A stretch of DNA of 64,000 nucleotides from Capitulum mitella (GCA_030062745.1 CP099850.1:8871538-8935537); one strand, 5' to 3'. Shown: positions 35,421 through 48,978, counted from the first letter of the stretch. Notes: generated by a model from the sequence alone, not told the origin. Numbers and translations: made by a program.

Positions 35421-37193
35421 GAGTGAATTACGAATGAGTCGGAATGATTTGGGTGTGCAGGAATCGGCACAGGTTGCATGCACGAGATGAAAAATGCATT
35501 TGGAGTTCCTTGGGCGGGCGTTCTTTTCGTGTGGTGTATGGCTGTGCAGGTTTGGCATGCCGCGGATGACGTTTTCGTTGCATTGTTTACTCAAGCAATG
35601 CAACAAAACCCTCTAATCTCCAGAGACATTACCAATGCTTTTCACAAGGAAAAAATGGTAATGCATATGCAGTAATCGTAATGCAACATGTGATAATGTG
35701 TTGCTGGCGATGCAAACAATGCACGTTGATCAGCATTCGGCTGCTGTCTGGCCTAAAGCTGGGAAAGGGATCGTGACGTTACTGTCAGGGAAACTGAGTC
35801 CTGCATGGAACACCATTTTTAGATGAAATGCCAAATACCATCCTGGTACTCAGCGACCAGCGCAAATTTCGACGTGCTGTTGGGAAACATTGCATCCAGC
35901 CAGGCTTTGGCTCTTAAAATGCATGAAAGAGGTTATTCGTCTGCATAGCATTAACCCAGACTTTTCATGAGATAGTTATTAAATGGGAAAATTAATTACC
36001 GAGCTCAGAAGAAACGTCCGATTTCATCAAGATCTGTTATTTTTGTTAGTCACGGTATAAGTTTAATGAGTGGCATTTCCCCAACAGCGAACGAATAAAA
36101 TGAATAAACACACCCTACCTGTATGCTGATTCGTCACAACATACCTACGTTTGCCGTACGTTTCAGCATTTTATGATCCCAGTCATATGTATCATCCCGC
36201 AAACATTTCGATGCAGGTGAGCGGACGCAAAAGACATTGGCAAAGGAAATAGCTTAGTATGAGCCAGATAAAATGCTAGCTGTATGCAGCTGAGACAGAT
36301 ACAACATGACTGGGACTGGCAAAGTCCCAATGCCAGCAACAGCTCTTACAACTCCCTGCGTGGCTAATGCCGAGTGTGGCTTCAGTTTAACCGGCGGGGC
36401 CTTGTTGTTGAACATTCTGAGGCTGACAGTTCCTTACTGGGCCTCCATGAATATGCGAGGACGGCGGCAACTCTTACAAATATCTGAGTGATCAATGTGA
36501 GTGTGGCTCTAACACAAATGGAGGGGCTTTATTGCCAAGAGTTGTGAGCTGGCAGTTTTCTATTGGGCCTGGATGAATAAGCGAGGCATCTCAGTCACAC
36601 TCAGTGTGTGCTGTTGACGTCATTTTATTGATTGTATAAGCGCCAGCAGCTGGAACACGAACGGTCTTTCGTCCGTACATTAAATCCTTGATTGCTAAGC
36701 CCTGGTGGTCCCGCCATCCCGGTGCCGTTCCCACCCCCTCCCTCCCGCACGTCCCCACCCCCTCCCGAGCGACAAGGTCGCGGCCAAGGTCGCCGTCTAG
36801 ACCGGCCGTCTGGCGGTTTTTGCCGGCCAGTGACGTCACAGCCGACAGCGCGCGGGTCGGGATCGATTCCAGACGGCCGACAAAAAAATTCACTGCCGCC
36901 GCGACAGCGGCCGCCGCTTAGCAGTCGAGCACGGCCGGGGCTCGCGAGCTCTCCCAGGTGCCGTGTGCAGCCCCTGAATCAAAACCGAACGTCGGAGACG
37001 ACGATGGGTGTCGAGAAGCGTCTTTTTTCGGCCGGCTCCGTCGGTCGGACTGCGGCGAGTCAGGGCGGCGCGTGGCGGCCACCCAGACACACAAAAAGCT
37101 GTCCTTGACCGCGGCGTCGGTGAAGTTAACAAAAACGACGGTAAAAAGCTCATTTTGTGGCGTCTGGGATTTTTTGCCGCGCTTTTTTTCCAG
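35421..37193. other. AT-rich spacer, then GC island
   Basis: 35421-36690 is AT-rich with nothing supported. 36690-37190 is GC-rich and carries TGACGTCA at 36831-36838 next to GCGGTTTTTGCCGGCC. Minus-strand frames in the island have an acceptor-like CGGTTTTGATTCAG but no coherent exon. Confidence 0.4.
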
Positions 37194-37324
37194 TCTGCAC
37201 CTGCGCGATAGGCCCGTTGCTGCATGTTTGTCCCACTTCCCCACATCGATGGCTCAGTTGGTCTGCGGCAGAAACTTTGTGCGGACGCGGCTTTCTTAGT
37301 GTCCAGCCTGCAACGGCGCACCAG
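37194..37324 (+). CDS. Candidate internal exon, unidentified
   Basis: A plus-strand stretch of 131 nt lies between a strong acceptor (CGCTTTTTTTCCAG) and a good donor (GCACCAG|GTAAGC), phase 1 in and 0 out, with no stop. It reads CTCAIGPLLHVCPTSPHRWL, then SWSAAETLCGRGFLS and VQPATAHQ. Four cysteines could suggest an extracellular piece. Codon choice is not strongly G/C-ending and the CGCTTTTTTTCC tract is also an instance of the window-wide T-run motif, so the acceptor may be coincidental. A 5' untranslated exon is possible. Confidence 0.3.
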
Positions 37325-40286
37325 GTAAGCAACTATGCCAATCATTCAGCGCCACAAGTTAGTCCTCGCATACTCCAGCAGCTCGTAAGCTATTTCAACA
37401 TCTTCCTTTCCTGCTTCCGAGCGACCAGCTCCTCCAGAAGTTGCACAGTGTCGGCAGTTCGCTCGCTCCTTCCAGCGGCAGTTTTTTTGGCGGCCAAAAA
37501 GCCTGGACAGCCCCCTGCGTGTTCCACCTGACGAGCGGGCCCCTCCCCTCGAGCCCAGCCGGTGAAGGCCGCCAGGCCGGGCGTCTGGCGTTCGCGTAGC
37601 CCCAGACCGGGTCCCAGACGGGACAGCTGTCTGCTGTCGCCCCACCCACGGGACAGGCGCTGACGCCTGACCGCGGTGTCACGCCGAACGTCGGGCCCCG
37701 CGTTGCGGGACTCGGGTTCGAGACTGGGCCACGGCGTAAATTTTGTCGCCTCCACCCCGCGTAAAAATCAGAGGAAGTAAGATGCATGTGTTGTCAGTTC
37801 AAACGAACGACATGAGAAGACTTAAACTCATTTACCTGACGTCAAACTGACGTCAAACCGTTGCAAAAAAACACGGAACATTTTATGCTCCTTGTGTTTA
37901 ACAATGATTTTCCAATAGCTTACAAAGATTACGAAACCTGGTCGACATCGACGGATACGTTTTAACGATTTCCCTGGGTGAAGTGGAGAGCAGGGCGCCG
38001 GAGAAGAAAAATATATCTACTTTATTTCGCACATCTTCTGCCAATGTGCGACGTTAAAATCTCCTCCAAAAAGTGCACCAGTGGTATGCGTTTTAATGCC
38101 CAACATGCACCTATCTATATGTTTCTGTTCAGTTTTATGACTTAGATCCTCACGGAAAACATCAATGAAGGTTTGATAAGGAATTAATTACCAAAAATAT
38201 TCGGGTATTGTTTTTTTGTGGAAATATAATTTTCTCGCAAAAAGGCAATGATTAGAAAGTCCTCGCAACAAAAAATGGACAAAAACTTGTTAAAAGTGTT
38301 TAAAACAAGCGTCGTTGAAGAGTGTCGTGTGGCATCAGCAACATTCAAATGCATGTCGTTTGTACGTAAATTACCCTTGTGCTTCCCTTTCCTGGTGTTT
38401 AATATCCGGCCATACTTACGTTACCTGGAATAGACCTACGCGAACCAAAAAAAAGTCCCTTGCAACGTGTCACGCGTCACAAGCCAGGAGTCGCGATGTT
38501 CATGGTGGCAAGTTATGGCCGAACAAAACTACGGTTAATTAGTACAAAAGCAGCCCTGAATCCCATAAATATCATCATATAGTTCCACGCAACTTGCCGA
38601 GGAGCGCGTGGTTGCATGAGCACCGCTAATCTTCGGCACATTTTGTTAATTTCGACGTGCGACACTGCCGCTGTAACCGGCCAATTCACCGTGTTGATGC
38701 ATTTTGCAAGCCCGACGCCAATTGCGCCTTCCTTTGGCGAAAATTAAAACCGCACTTAACTGACACGCTCGTTCCTGGCGCGATTTAGGAGAACAAAGTG
38801 CCGGTTTTACTATTGGACAGCGTACGTGCAGTGCCTGCGGCACGGCAGCAAACCATGCCAGTTGGCGCGGGCGGCACCGGCCCTGTCCGGCTGCCATATG
38901 AAGGCAATTCACGCCCGCTGCCGAGACGCCCCAGGTGGTGCGCAGAACCTTGAAAATTCACTTAACAGTCATGCTGTTTAATAGTACGGCTTTTCTTAAA
39001 ACTTAAACATTACTCTCGAATTTGGTGTCACTTTCAGGAATCACGGGTTTTTAGACCCGCGGTGAATGGTAAAATATTCCTATCTTCACAAATGGCGTAA
39101 AATGAAGCCACAGAAGTTCTTTTAGTAGTATTTAGTCCAATAATGTTTATTAAGTACTGATTCTGGCACTTTAACCAGTGATTATGTACACGAATGAAGT
39201 TGGTTCCTCTCATTGAAGTTCTTCAGTGTTGTCCTAAAAATCACGTGAGTTAGAAGTAACGAATTGCTCACAGTTATACATCTTTTGCAGCGTAATGATG
39301 CATCATAAGCCAATACATCGCGAATTACTTCGTAATAGGGGAGTTGTTTGACCTCGAAATAAGCAATCAATCAATTTGCAGCGTAATTTTCGCATCAGCA
39401 CGAGTTCTTGCATTACCTTGATTCCAGTCATCGGCGGCTCTAACAGGCAATATCGGAAGGACTCAGACCGGTTTGGGATGGGCCAAATGGCCGACGGATA
39501 CTATACATTTTGATGTTTTGGTATTACATGTTCATGACATGTTTTCACTTCATTCGCAGTACTTGATGTGGTTTGCGCAAACTCATTAATTTTGCTGCAT
39601 CTTAAGAATGAGATAACCATTTTTTGTTTCTTTGCTTTTTTGGAAAACTTTTATTACATTGCGGCTGCGATTTAATTACCTTCATCTCAATCCCGATTCA
39701 GATCAGCAATGTCGCGCTATGAAATTGATTGGGAAGCATGACCAATGCATTAACCAAATCAATGGGGCTCCGTGAACGATACTAAATTACCAAGTAATTT
39801 AGACGATGCGTCAAAGTTGGGACTCAGACCACATCAGAGGCATTCGAAACGCTGTCCCTAGTTCTGTTCGCCATTCCTTGTGACTTGTACTCCTGCCTTG
39901 CCCCGCGTTTTGTTTGTCCGACCGAGCCACCTGCCCAATCCAATACTCAATGGTTCGCTTTCTGCTATTAGGGATACAACTCTGTTGTAGTTCATATATA
40001 TCCCTTGTGATCTTCTCCCGTTATTGTTTTGCCTCTCTCGGACCTTCTTCTCGATCATGTTTACCCTCCTTTTGCCCATTTATCTCACCCTCACATTCTT
40101 TATGTCCGCTTTTGTATTAGTCCTTGCCCTTTATTAGGTTTTCCGTGAGTGTTTGCTTTCTTGTCTTCTTATCTAATTTTCCTTCCCCGAAAATTATGAC
40201 CTCCTATTGCCCATTTCCTTCGTTTCCGACCCCATCAAAGACTGCCCCTTACTCTACTTATCTTGTCCGTACCGAGGCTCAACATC
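37325..40286. other. GC patch, then AT-rich spacer with twin CRE
   Basis: A GC patch at 37480-37770 has no exon. 37800-40280 is AT-rich; two TGACGTCA palindromes lie at 37837-37844 and 37848-37855. From 39850 to 40200 C/T-rich sequence leads into a minisatellite. Confidence 0.4.
37837..37855. promoter_or_regulatory. Tandem TGACGTCA pair
   Basis: CTGACGTCAAA is repeated twice with an 11-bp period, about one helical turn, so two CRE/ATF sites face the same side of the DNA. Surroundings are AT-rich, so this is unlikely to be a composition effect. Confidence 0.5.
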
Positions 40287-40540
40287 CCATGACTGTTGGT
40301 CTCCAGAGCAGCCTCCGTACCCGCAGCCATACCCCCTCTCTCACCCCCATCCCATGACCCCCATCCCATGACCGCAGGTCTCAAGAAGCCGCTGTACCCG
40401 CAGCCGTACCGCCCCTCCCCCCGCCCCATGACCGTAGGTCTCAGAGGAGCCGCTGTACCCGCAGCCGTACCCCCATCCCTATCTCCACCCCATGGCCGCT
40501 GTTCTGAAGAAGCCGCTGTACCCACAGCTGTGCCCCCCCC
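40287..40540. repeat. 60-79 bp minisatellite
   Basis: Four copies start with CCATGAC/CCATGGC near 40288, 40367, 40427 and 40491. Each contains GGTCTC, an AGCCGCTGTACCCGCAGCC-type core and a C-rich tail of varying length. One frame reads KKPLYPQPY in two copies, but unit lengths of 79, 60 and 64 break the frame, so I regard it as non-coding. Confidence 0.8.
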
Positions 40541-42952
40541 CAGCATGGCCGGAGGTCGGCCATGGAGCGGCTGCGCCAGCCGCCGCCGGCGCGGTACTCG
40601 CTTCCGGCGGCCGCTCACCGCCGATCGATGCCGGCGGCGATTTTTTCTGCATGGCCGCACCGACGGCCGGCGCCGGTCGTCGGCTCCTGCGTCGAAGCCG
40701 ACGCGCCGGCGGCCGGTCATGCACCCCGGCTGGCGGGACCGCCTCCGCCGGCCGGGCCGCCGGCGTACTGCCCACCCGATTGTAGGCCACTATTTTGTCG
40801 GGCAAATATCGACCGCAGTCCGGGGGAGAGGGCGCGGGCCCAGGCAGAGCGCGGAGTCATGGCAGCGCTGCCGGCGGCCGCACGCAGGCCGAGCCGACTG
40901 GGGGGGGGGGGGGCGGAGCTGGGGGGTGAAGACACTGCGGTTCGTGAGGCGTGACTCTTGTTGAGGCTTTGCAGGAGAAACGAGGAGATGGAAGAACTGT
41001 ACAGAAAATGTGTTAAGTTTATACTAGGCTGGAGTTGTTCAGAAATTCATTTAGATGTCTGAAATCAGTAGAGATGGTCTGTGAGTTCCCGGCAATAGCC
41101 ACACAGGGCTGAGTTTGTTCTCATCACCAACGAGCCTAAAAATATCTCCTCTAAAAGTAAAGTTCCACCAAGGGTGTGAACATTTTCTTTGTACTCCTTG
41201 TCATGACCTGACCTTTTATTTGTCTTTCCGTTCTTTTTGTAATGAAATCATTTTTTTCATCAAGTTGAGTTACAGTTTACAGCTGGCGTATAGTTCTACA
41301 GTGGGTTTACTTCCTTTCAGACTGCATCACCACGTTGTCTCTCCTTTTCTTCTCTTAGCCATTAATTTACTGTTTTCCCATCAAGTAGGGTTAAACTTGG
41401 TGGTGAACCTTTCAGGTTTGCAACGAAAGTCGACGGCAAGCTAAACCTTAAACTGCGCAGCTATCGTTTTGGAAGTTGACGGCAGTGGAGTTGTAGATAC
41501 TCGTTCCTCAAGTCAATGTCTTGATACAGACCTAACTTATCATAGTTAATCGACATAAATCTCCTTCTTCATGCCGTTAGATTACGACTTTACCCGGATG
41601 TGAAAGATATTCGAAGACGCTAGTGATTAGTTCCCACGTAATCGCATACGAGATATTGGACGAGGAACTCGTCTCCATTTATCAGGCATGTTCTTAGATG
41701 CAAACTGATGATTTTCTCCGCAATGGCATTCGAGGTCTTGATACACGAACAGTGTGCACTAAGTGGGGTTGATCTCTCCATGGCTGTGCAGGCGCTGATA
41801 GCATCGGGTCACTTTGCAAATTGTAATTACTCTGAATGGCAAGCGACGGCTTATGTCCACAGGTCAGGCTACACTTTGCATGGCATTGTCACAGAATGCA
41901 TCTGCTTTGAACCCATTAATAATGGATGGGATCGAGGGCGCCACCTGCCCGATCCGTTCTCGGAAGTCGGCTATGTCCTTCGCTAGATGTTGAAATAATA
42001 AGCCGACCCTCGACTCAAAGTGCCGTTGCATTAGCATGTGTCATGCGAAGATTCGGGATGTACTTCGCGCTGGAGCTTCCCGGCGTATCCGCCTGAGGCC
42101 TTCTTTGTCCGGGAGTCGCCGAACGGAGGAGCCCAGTGCAATAAACGCCAGTGTCAGCGCGGCGGAAACGAGCTTTGGCTCCGCTGCCATTCGTTTTGAT
42201 GGCATCGCAACTTTTGAATTTCGCTATCTCATCGCCTTCAAGCCCGTCAGATCATGGGTGGAGTTTTCTTTTCCTTTGTTGGGAAGCGGACTTGTACGGA
42301 GCTGGAGATCAGTCCCTGTTTATATTACTTTTTTCTAACAATGAAGCGACATTAATGAACTCGCATGGTCATATTCTTCTCAAATTTCAGGGAAAGCATA
42401 CAAATGGTATTCAGCACAATGTGCTGTGGTCCTTGCTTGTACAAAATGCCAGACTGATAACGAGGAGTACGTAGAACAAAAAAAAACTAGTCATTGGAAC
42501 CGCTTCGGTTAACGAATGATAGAGAGACATAGTATTATCCACGGTATCACCCTTGTTATACCTGGAAGACTGTAAGGAAAGCCTTTGTATCAAGGCCATG
42601 GCATTCAAGAGTTTTGGCACTTGCACTATCATCAGGACTGATGCAAAAATTAAGTCTCAGCTTTAACATATAAGAGACATACGTCAGAAAGGGCGGGAGA
42701 GATATTAGATCTTAAGGTGAGACCCTGCATGTTTTTATTTTATTCGTTTCTCACCGTCTTTCCTTTACTGTTGCGGAATGCATTTTCTTACATTTCTGTA
42801 ACAATTATATCTGTATATATTTTTTATGCCCCGCTTTATCCCAGCTTCGTCTTAGTCTTTTTTCTTTAGGTCCCACTGCACTTGGCCCCTCTTGGCTCCG
42901 TTCAAACACTTTCATAAGCTCTTTCCGCCAAGACCCGCTCCGTCCTGTTCCG
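40541..42952. other. GC island and AT-rich spacer
   Basis: The GC island started by the minisatellite continues to about 40960 and ends in a G-run (40901-40913). 41000-42890 is AT-rich. A 29-nt piece at about 42691-42719 (RAGEILDLK between CGTCAG and AAG|GTGAGA) is too short to support. Confidence 0.4.
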
Positions 42953-43050
42953 CGTCAGCTCTCTGTCCCAGCTCCGTCCGTCCCAGTTCCCTGTCCCTCT
43001 CCGTCCCAGTTCCCTGTCCCGCTCCGTCCCAGCTCCGTCCCAGTCGCCTG
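42953..43050. repeat. 22-23 bp minisatellite
   Basis: Two near-perfect copies of TCCCAGTTCCCTGTCCCKCT plus CCG, flanked by partial copies TCCCAGCTCCG. It sits at the edge of the GC island 42890-43460. Confidence 0.75.
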
Positions 43051-45929
43051 CCCGGTTCTGGTCGGCCCGGGCGGCCGTTCTTCCGTCGCCGCTCAGTCCG
43101 CCGGCCCGGCCCGGCCCGGACGAGTCGTTGACTCGCCGCCGCCATGCGCGCATGTGGCTTTTTCCGGCGCCGGCGCATCTCCGCGCGTCTGACCTTTCTT
43201 TCGGCGCATTGATCCGGGACGGGCCGCCGCGCCGGCCGGCTGGCGGCTAAATTTTGCACGGCGCGCCCCAGGCTCAGGTGATTGATTTTTACGGGCCGGC
43301 GCCGGCCGCCGCCGCCAGCGAGCTTTTTCTCGCGGCCAGCGCTCTCCGAGTTTGCCATTGAGTCACAGGCGCCGTCATGAAAAGTCAATGCATGATGCCT
43401 GCGGGCGCGGAGTGTCACTGCCATCTGCCGGTCGGTTGTGGAAGCACAGCTTATGCCCTCGGGCGCCTTTGGCAGGCCCTGGGTAGGAGAGGTCGGAAAC
43501 TTTTTTCAGAGTTTCAGCTTCTGGGCTTGCTTTTAAGCTTACAAAAAAAATGAAGTTGGCAGTGCTGTTTTGCAAGTGCATGATCGATAAACTGGTATCC
43601 TTACTGATAGGAAAACCTCACAAATTTTAAGGAAGCGTTATGCCGGGTCTATGGACGGATGTTTGGCGGCTCATGGGAAAGTCTCTTCAAAATCGCCAAA
43701 TCTCCCATCACTTTCGGAGCTTGCTACGCCTACGCCGTAATGCAAGAAAAGCATTGGGTTAGCGTGATATTGTTTGCCCTGTTGCAGAAGTGTCACAAAT
43801 GAACGTAGCATATGACAACTCGCATTCCATCCACAATGCGCGATTTATCTTTTACTGTCAGAGATTTGCGTTCCTTTAAATATCCCTTCAGCTATACGGA
43901 ACTTGGACGTGTTTGATTTCATGAGCGAAGTCATGATTTATCCATTATGCAAACTATCTTAAAGGAGACTGTATTTCCAGATGCGTTAATTACATTGGTT
44001 TTGCAGAGGTTTGCTTCCTCGAAAAGTTCTCAAGGCCTTGATTTATTGGCTTTCTATCAGCACTAAACGATCGTGAACCTCTTATGAAAACCACATTATC
44101 TAGGCTGCTAGGTTTTTACTGGTGGCGCTATATCTCTATGGCCACCACCCATTCCACATCCACGAACCCAACACCACATCCATCAACATCGAACACTACA
44201 TCCGTGCCTCCGTACGTCTTAGTGTATTCAAGCCCACTGGAGGACCCAGACCACGTGTTGCGAGATGTGGCCAAGTCTGTGTAATGTAGCCTACCTCCGA
44301 TTCCTGGTTTCTCCTCATATTTCGATCACCTTTGTCCCGTCATTTTCGAAAATGAACATGCATACCAAGTTTTCTTTCGATACCAAAATGTGTCTTACGT
44401 TCCATCGGAAAGCGGGGGGGGGGGGGATACATGTTGGCTCTGGGTTTTCCAACGAAACGGACCATAACCTCGATGCTCTCTCTCCCTACCCCTGCAAATG
44501 CGTTAACGTTTCAACCTTACATAGGCGCCGCCATGATTTCCGGATGGGAGACAAACTTATCGACAAGCAGAAGTGAAATGAAACACAACACAAATGTGGC
44601 CATGAATAACGATTAAAATATTTTGTCTCATCGACATAGCGGTAAAATTACCAACAGATTGCTAAACAACCTATTGGTAGAATTAGAAAAGATACCAATA
44701 AAACGTTCCTTCAAAGGCGAGAATAAAACGCATAAAACTTATGAAAAACTACGAAGAGACCGATATGCCTCATTACCCGACACTGTGGCAGCGTGCATAG
44801 ACCTTGCCGGCAATGAGTTACTCACAAACCAAAACGCACAGGTTTTTAGGCAAATGAGTTATGTTCCAAGGCTTAATCGGGTTCACTTCTTACCTATGTC
44901 ACAGCCCATGGCAGTACTTTTGTCAAAGCCCATTGTCGTCCAGCATCATTTTTTGGGGAAAGGACGAACACCTGGTGCATCTAGGTCTTCCAACCCCATG
45001 ACCGTCTTTAATGCATTCATTAGCGCAAACCTTGTAAGAAAACTTCTAAATTATCACATTTTTCACCGCATCCGTGCCATATTATTTCATCTTCATTTGC
45101 ACAGTCCACGGTTAAGGTCCACCTCTAGAATTGGCCCTCTACGCTCTCGTGGTCAGCAGTCGGCCCGATCGCCGGCCGAGCCTGCCCGCTGCGCCGCCCG
45201 GGCGGGCTTCAGACGGTGCACGCCGTTCCCCGGGGTCCCGGTCCGGCGCGCCAGACGCCGGGCGCGCCACGCCGGCCGGCGGCGGCGGGACGTGACTCGC
45301 GCGTCGGCCGCCAGGCGGCTCTGCCGGCGGCCGTCATTCCAGGCGGGCGGCGGCGGCGTTTTTGTGGCCGTTTTTGCACCCCTTTCGTCTGGACGGCGGG
45401 GTCACTGGACCCGGCCGGGCGGCGCGGCCGAGCGCGAGACGCCCATGGCCGCCGGCGGCCGGCGGCCGGCGCAGGGTCGCAACGAGCAGCACGTGCGGTC
45501 CAGACGGCTGGGCACGGTGGGGAGACGGCCTGTGACTGGGGAAGGGCGCTCGGCCTGTGCTGGAGAGTCAACAGCCGGGAGGCGACGGCCTGAAAGAGCG
45601 ACTCTCTGTTCACAGCCAGTATCCGTGGGAGTTGTGGTGTGGGTCTGTGGGAACGGAGGTGATGGCTTTGGATGGCTTAACGAGACGTGACTTTGACAGA
45701 GTCGTTTTAGATCCCACGAGATACCGCAGCACAGTACAGTCCTGACGGCATGCCTCCATCTCCCACGATAGAAAGGTTGTGGCGACTGCGCAACTTTTCA
45801 CGGATGTCTTCGTATGGACATCATTGTTATGCCTCTTGAATGTTATGCTTCCTGTTTGACATGGACCTAGTCCTGTCTAGCAGACGTTATAACAGCCGCT
45901 ATACGCAAAGGGCAAACACAACTGGGCAT

Positions 45930-46006
45930 GGAAAATCCCAAATGTTATGCATGAATGCATCTGCAAATGCAATGCAATGCAAATGCATGAAAATCCCAAA
46001 TGTAAA
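45930..46006. repeat. Octamer/ATGCA-rich duplication
   Basis: GAAAATCCCAAATGT occurs twice about 59 bp apart, and the segment between is built of ATGCA, GCAAT and ATGCAAAT words. ATGCAAAT is the POU-factor octamer. It could be a regulatory cluster or a simple slipped repeat. Confidence 0.5.
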
Positions 46007-46428
46007 CTTGCTTCCGGATGTGATATCAGATCATGGGGGCCCGGGGGCCGGTGTTTCTGCACCCCCCACTCCCCGAGGAATTTTACACTAAATCAAACAA
46101 CAAATTCTGACAGATGTTTGCACTGCATCAAACGAGAAATTTTGACAGAGCTTTACACTGGATAAGGCGACACGTGGCTTTGAATGTGTCCAAGGCTTGT
46201 ATTTCATATCATCGTATTGTCATATCATATCATATCATCACATCATCATATTCAACATGCACAACTTTCGAAAAATTCGGCTTTACGCGAGATGAGACAA
46301 GAACGTTTTCCTCCCTTTAGAAGAAGCTTGGCTGCGCCCCCAGAATAAGGTTATCGTTTCATTAAGTTAACCTTGACCCGTCACCGTCAGGCAAACTTCC
46401 TAATTTTCAAATTTGTCGGGTGGTTTTC

Positions 46429-46545
46429 CAGTTCTAAGTCAGACTTCGGACCAATCAAGGAGTCAAACCGAATGCGAAATCCATCCAGTTCTGTTTTGAG
46501 TCAGACTTTGGACTAATTAGGGAGTCCAGCCGAAGTGAAATCCAT
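46429..46545. repeat. Tandem duplication, two copies of about 55-60 bp
   Basis: Both copies run CCAGTTCT...AGTCAGACTT.GGAC.AAT, then GGAGTC and GAAATCCAT, with roughly 80-85 percent identity. Confidence 0.7.
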
Positions 46546-48948
46546 AGTCAGCTGTAGGACAAGAACAGCTGCGAAAGAAATTTCCTTGTCGGTCGGGGCT
46601 TCATTGGTTTTAACAATCTAATATGCTATGACAATAGCAAATAGGCTATAACAGTCAAATGGAGGAAATGCCAGAAAAAATTGATCTCCTTCTGGGTAGG
46701 CAGTATACAAGGAACCAATGACGTTCAAGTTGGAACAGTGCGATATGATGCAACTGAGATTGCACCGACACAACACATTTTGCCTAAGGGACGGAAGGGA
46801 AAACCGAAGGCAGAGATGATCAGGGACAGAGCAAGATAGCGGAGCGTGGTGCATGGCTCCAAACCAGGAGCGGCCGCTGGACCTGGTTTAGGCTACAGCA
46901 GGGTAACTAGTACACTTGCAGGACAAAGGAGAAGCAAAGAAAGCTCCAGAGTGAAGGGGAACAGCTGGGCGCAGCTCAAGGGCGAAAGAGAACAGCAGGG
47001 CCCGGTGCTGGGACGGAGGGGACAGCAGAGCCTGATTCAGGTCACAGGACATCAGTGTCCGGTTCAAATGAGACCAGACCTGTAGTTCCGGCTCAGGTAC
47101 AGTGTCCGGTTCGTATCAGCGCAGGGCGGCAAGGCACGTTCAGGGCAGAGCGGAGGCCTGCTGCCCGCCGTTTTTGCCCCGTCATGCTCCGTAATTGGTC
47201 TTTGTCTCGCCCACACATGAAGGGCTACACCTGCCCCGAGCGATACGGCATTCAAAGCCACCTGGCCAATCAGGACTCTACGTCGTGGTGATAACATCAG
47301 AGCTAGACGATGGTAGATTGATGGCTTTGCAACAGGGATATCCGGCTTAGATGCTCAAGTTTGGTGGCAGTCAAGTGAAGTAAGCAAAGGGAGTAAAATA
47401 GGATAGATTCAATGGCGACTATGCTGCGCATAGCGAGCTATTAAGACGCCTTGTAGGGGCACATGACGACAGAGGCCTACTTTGTTACTGTTTGCGTCAT
47501 TACTTTCCTGTATGCATTTTGCAATACAGAGAGATATTTATCGATGTATTTTAGTGTTTTCATTCGAAGGATTGCAATTCTACACGTCACGCGCACCTTT
47601 GATATTGCTCGTTGTCATTACTGAGCAGTTCAAAAATACGCATGGAATACGTCTAGGAGTGAAAACGTTACTCCCGAAATAGTCATATAGACGGAGTTTG
47701 CAAACTGACCCACTGCAAATGCAGCTACATAACATTCAAAGAACTGGGTTATTTTCAGGCCAAAGCTGCATGATTTTGTGCCCACTCGTTGCCAAGTTAT
47801 TTGACTGGGCCGGGCCGAGCCGGTCCGCCCAGTTTGATTTTTGCTAGTTGAGCTAAGATTCACTCGGTTTTCGGCCTCGCCCGTAATGATATGTTCATTG
47901 TTCAAGCTTTATTAAAGCAGAGACGACCTTTACCACATATTTTACGGAGCAAGCAAAAATCCTTTCGTGCACTAGATTTGTCCACATCAAGAACTTCAAA
48001 ACTATATACGAGCGAAGGTCTATCAGTCGTCGGCAGAATGCCTTAACCCTTCGAGAGCGATCTTGGCTGAACCACATGACTAAAATTATTCCAGCATTGG
48101 GCATCGGAATGGGCACGTATCGAGACCATCAGATTAGACCAGAGAATCATATAAGAACAGCAACCGGTTCTGCTGCTGCTGTGATCGAGTTAATGGCTTA
48201 CATTATGTGTGTACTAGACTGTGGGCGAGAATAATAACTAAAACCGAGGGCAGGCAGGGTTTTTTTGATGCTTGCAGATCCAGTCTATGGTCAAACCGGA
48301 ACGCTTAGCCGCATCTGCATCACAGGACCGCAGTTGCAACCGAGTCCACCGAGTCCACAGCTGCTTCTGAGTCCGTCACAAATCGTAGGTGCATGTGAGC
48401 CAGAGGAAATGTTGGTCTGGCAATGGGTCTCTTTTAGTCAGTGTCAACGGGTCGAACGAGTTTCATTTTAATGCCTTTGGCATGTTGAAGAAAGGAATTT
48501 CACATCTACTCATCTGTTAATCTATTTCGCCATCTTTTTTACGATGACCTTGGTTTTTTCATAGTTATGTCGTCACGGCACCTTCTCGGTAGTAATGTCA
48601 GCACGAAGTTAGTCATCCAAGTTTTACGTAACGTCCGTTTGGACATAACGCAGTCTCATTACACGAAAGGAACATTCAGTGTCAGACATGCGGTTTAAAG
48701 AGACTGTTCGTGCTGTATGCCATTCCTGGCCTCTTACTCCTGCAGTCACCACATAGTCGACATGACAGGCTCTCACGCGCCAGGCGCCACTGGAGCTTCG
48801 GCCGCCTGCAGTTCGGGGCGAAAAGCAACAGGTCCTCCCCAAACCGCGAGCCCGGATTCCCCGGTCTCCCCGCCCGGGGTGCAGCGGCAGCGGACACACC
48901 GTCCGCGGCGTCCCCCTGAGCCTCAGGGGAAGCACGGGTCACACTCAC

Positions 48949-48978
48949 GGGCTCGTCCAGCTGGTAAGCGGCCATCAT
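48949..48978 (-). CDS. Candidate first coding exon
   Basis: Two ATGs in tandem open MMAAYQLDEP, ending in phase 0 at GAGCCC|GTGAGT. A CpG island with a CRE lies directly upstream, as expected for a promoter. An acceptor-like GAGTCGCAG just before the ATGs would make it internal. The exit phase fits the 27910 exon and the 14045 exon. On the plus strand the same bases hold a donor-like CTG|GTAAGC, so a plus-strand exon is a possible alternative. Confidence 0.4.

Larger units (their letters stand above)
43051..48948. other. GC islands and AT-rich spacer without supported exons
   Basis: GC islands are at 43051-43460 (with palindrome CATGCGCGCATG at 43143-43154) and 45120-45700. The longest open frame of the window (44623-45690, plus, 355 codons) crosses from AT-rich into GC-rich DNA with abrupt change in residue use, no splice sites and no family, and I do not accept it. 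A G14 run is at 44414-44427. Octamer-rich and duplicated segments are listed separately. 47300-48700 is AT-rich. Confidence 0.4.

Noticed and set aside
40296-40964. 222-codon proline-rich plus frame
   Set aside because: It is produced by the 60-79 bp minisatellite and the following GC island; unit lengths do not keep frame.
44623-45690. Longest open frame of the window, 355 codons on the plus strand
   Set aside because: Residue use changes abruptly where AT-rich DNA meets the GC island, there is no family motif, no promoter and no splice-bounded part; the second half is Arg/Pro/Ala-rich as in all GC-island frames.
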